The notes under the pieces are model-generated. The model was not told the origin of the DNA and ran no database searches. It saw only the letters and a program-made list of their open reading frames with translations. From RYN-425 sp035542755 (GTDB taxonomy: Bacteria > Patescibacteriota > Saccharimonadia > Saccharimonadales > UBA10212), in the NCBI GenBank assembly GCA_035542755.1, contig DATKKU010000007.1, positions 1-5,683 on the forward strand: a DNA stretch of 5,683 nt, given 5' to 3'. The position numbers were made by a program, and so were the translations under genes. Positions 5,601 to 5,683 of the stretch are shown one piece after another (within the stretch, counting starts at the first letter, position 1; each line of letters starts with the position of its first letter).

Positions 5601-5683
5601 CGGCCGGGCCGAGCAGGCTGCCGAGCTGATGGCCGACACTGAAAGGTTTATGAAAACCATTGACCAGGCTGAAGACCCCGGAG
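2671..5683 (+). CDS. Giant VirB6/TrbL-like polytopic T4SS membrane protein (3' end beyond window)
   Basis: One frame of 1004 codons is open from the ATG at 2671 to the right edge. The nearest in-frame upstream stop is at 2632-2634. Residues 1-33 are a signal peptide (KTHKK, hydrophobic stretch, Ala-Ser-Ala). Residues 34-390 form an exported beta-like, Ser/Thr/Asn/Gly-rich domain with eight cysteines (100, 152, 238, 277, 319, 326, 351, 376). Residues 391-412 are a Gly/Thr/Ser/Asp linker. Cysteines 413 and 430 precede the membrane core. Hydrophobic segments lie near 473-494, 508-530, 563-590, 596-620, 622-642, 657-678 and 686-706. Arg621, the PLAF block at 633-636, Pro642 and Trp648/651 resemble the conserved VirB6/TrbL core. 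From 707 on the chain is charged, cysteine-free and presumably cytoplasmic. VirB6 proteins form the inner-membrane channel platform of T4SS and are usually about 300 residues. This one resembles the extended VirB6 forms of Rickettsiales in layout. The family call is by motif and topology only. Confidence 0.82.
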   Translation, partial: MKTHKKIWAGMGIFISLIATIAWFLAMPHGASAAGIVGFTKAEISAIDSNGSTFYFKDSSTIVGNISHNGTVQEVTFTGSGSPVADPSRQYIYTNSDSFCQPPNPVTGYAKVSQVVVIFSSINPLQGKIISSGSTGPASGSYLWPGPNPQNCGTTVGASPSLFPVNISQDKITPKQNAPTGKGSQYTTATVKAATYKFTQNGGLIQMSFPGTSIDPITFADQQPYDKTYGFVSPSFFCDGNNGSKTASLTLQPGSAGFSADTIKAQLTLSYFNGNTCVTDQKLTINVTNPDDALSDGTTAKLAQEFAQWDDTSIDILKCSPEQSSCSTDFSLSLQNGSGNTTYLQSPDSSCGGYTLELDEPGKNTGTFYKSSGAPCVKSDSRVVAVLGTKGQASDTNTGDGGAGSTGSDSSACSFNNGSALDVGLQWILCPVIKGLSASADAIDKYVEGQLNFSTKDNLGQSVKNAWSIFKDLASSLVVILLLVMVFAQAIGGNFLDPYMVKKMLPKLIIAVIAMQISWYICVWFIELANAAGQGIAQIMAAPFGGTASLELPALLKRLSEVWLLITGGAVTGAVVAAPVLIITGVVGAGTLLSFGWPILVLIILTIVIAVIVALATLLVRNALIILLVMLSPLAFLAWVLPGTQNYWKMWKDNFTRVLVFFPLVMAMIYAGRIFAWTAGNLGAAGPLDLIMVLVGFFGPYFFLPKAFKWGGPLLSAASNGINNAWPVKKGREVANRELLAAQKRKQHELVDKYYSSAEPITEDGQRASRRDRLRAALKRGVVRTAAGQPIPTARSTWSMMQESGKWKQDEIGLLEGKMNNEYKEYQKRFGVMKAKEMIRDKYYDPTGKKAFQNRAFFTWAYDTKSFMEMGEPRWRTGGGKYGDMFKTQGWIDFMHGNPQAYGDFSSRLGGSVPYRLPLGGGPKMEDYMPGGKRYNILNNTDEIDEETGEVVRNSDGTAKPNKHYNPKLKEIIDAGGGRAEQAAELMADTERFMKTIDQAEDPG

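Noticed and set aside
1..5683. CRISPR array, tRNA, rRNA, insertion sequence or attachment site
   Set aside because: No regularly spaced repeats, tRNA-like cloverleaf, transposase-like frame or terminal inverted repeats were seen; the window is almost fully coding.

Overview
The window looks like part of a secretion or surface-filament locus from a bacterium of the Candidate Phyla Radiation (Patescibacteria), possibly Candidatus Saccharibacteria. This placement is an inference. It rests on multi-copy two-helix pilin-like genes of the kind grouped as CPR-type 'type IV secretion system pilins', found next to a very large VirB6/TrbL-like membrane protein, and on very tight gene packing. TGA is used as a normal stop (three genes end with it), so the Gracilibacteria/SR1 code, where TGA means glycine, does not apply. 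No marker gene that could fix the taxonomy is present.

Layout. Positions 1-2556 hold six consecutive minus-strand genes. All six encode small (94-160 residue) proteins with the same plan: usually a signal peptide, a variable exported N-terminal segment, a hydrophobic helix, a short cytoplasmic loop that usually carries an Arg/Lys pair, and a second hydrophobic helix. Read in transcription order (right to left) they lie at 2074-2556, 1697-2077, 1416-1700, 984-1415, 508-987 and 1-412, the last cut by the window edge. The first five are joined by 4-base ATGA overlaps or a direct TAA/ATG abutment, so they almost certainly form one translationally coupled operon. The sixth is set apart by 95 bases that contain a good promoter of its own, and it is a recent duplicate of its neighbour.

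Positions 2557-2670 are a compact divergent control region. From 2671 to the right edge runs one plus-strand reading frame of at least 1004 codons with no stop. It encodes a signal peptide, a roughly 360-residue cysteine-containing ectodomain, a Gly/Ser/Thr linker, a hydrophobic core of about seven segments with a VirB6/TrbL-like Arg...Pro-Leu-Ala-Phe...Pro...Trp block, and a long charged cytoplasmic tail. All other long open frames, including the minus-strand ones opposite this gene, are shadows.

Working model (inference): the large polytopic protein is the inner-membrane platform of a type IV secretion-like machine, and the six small proteins are its pilin-like subunits, or alternative subunits. 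Both are made from one divergent promoter region. No ATPase (VirB4, VirB11 or VirD4), peptidase or relaxase lies inside the window, so conjugation cannot be claimed.
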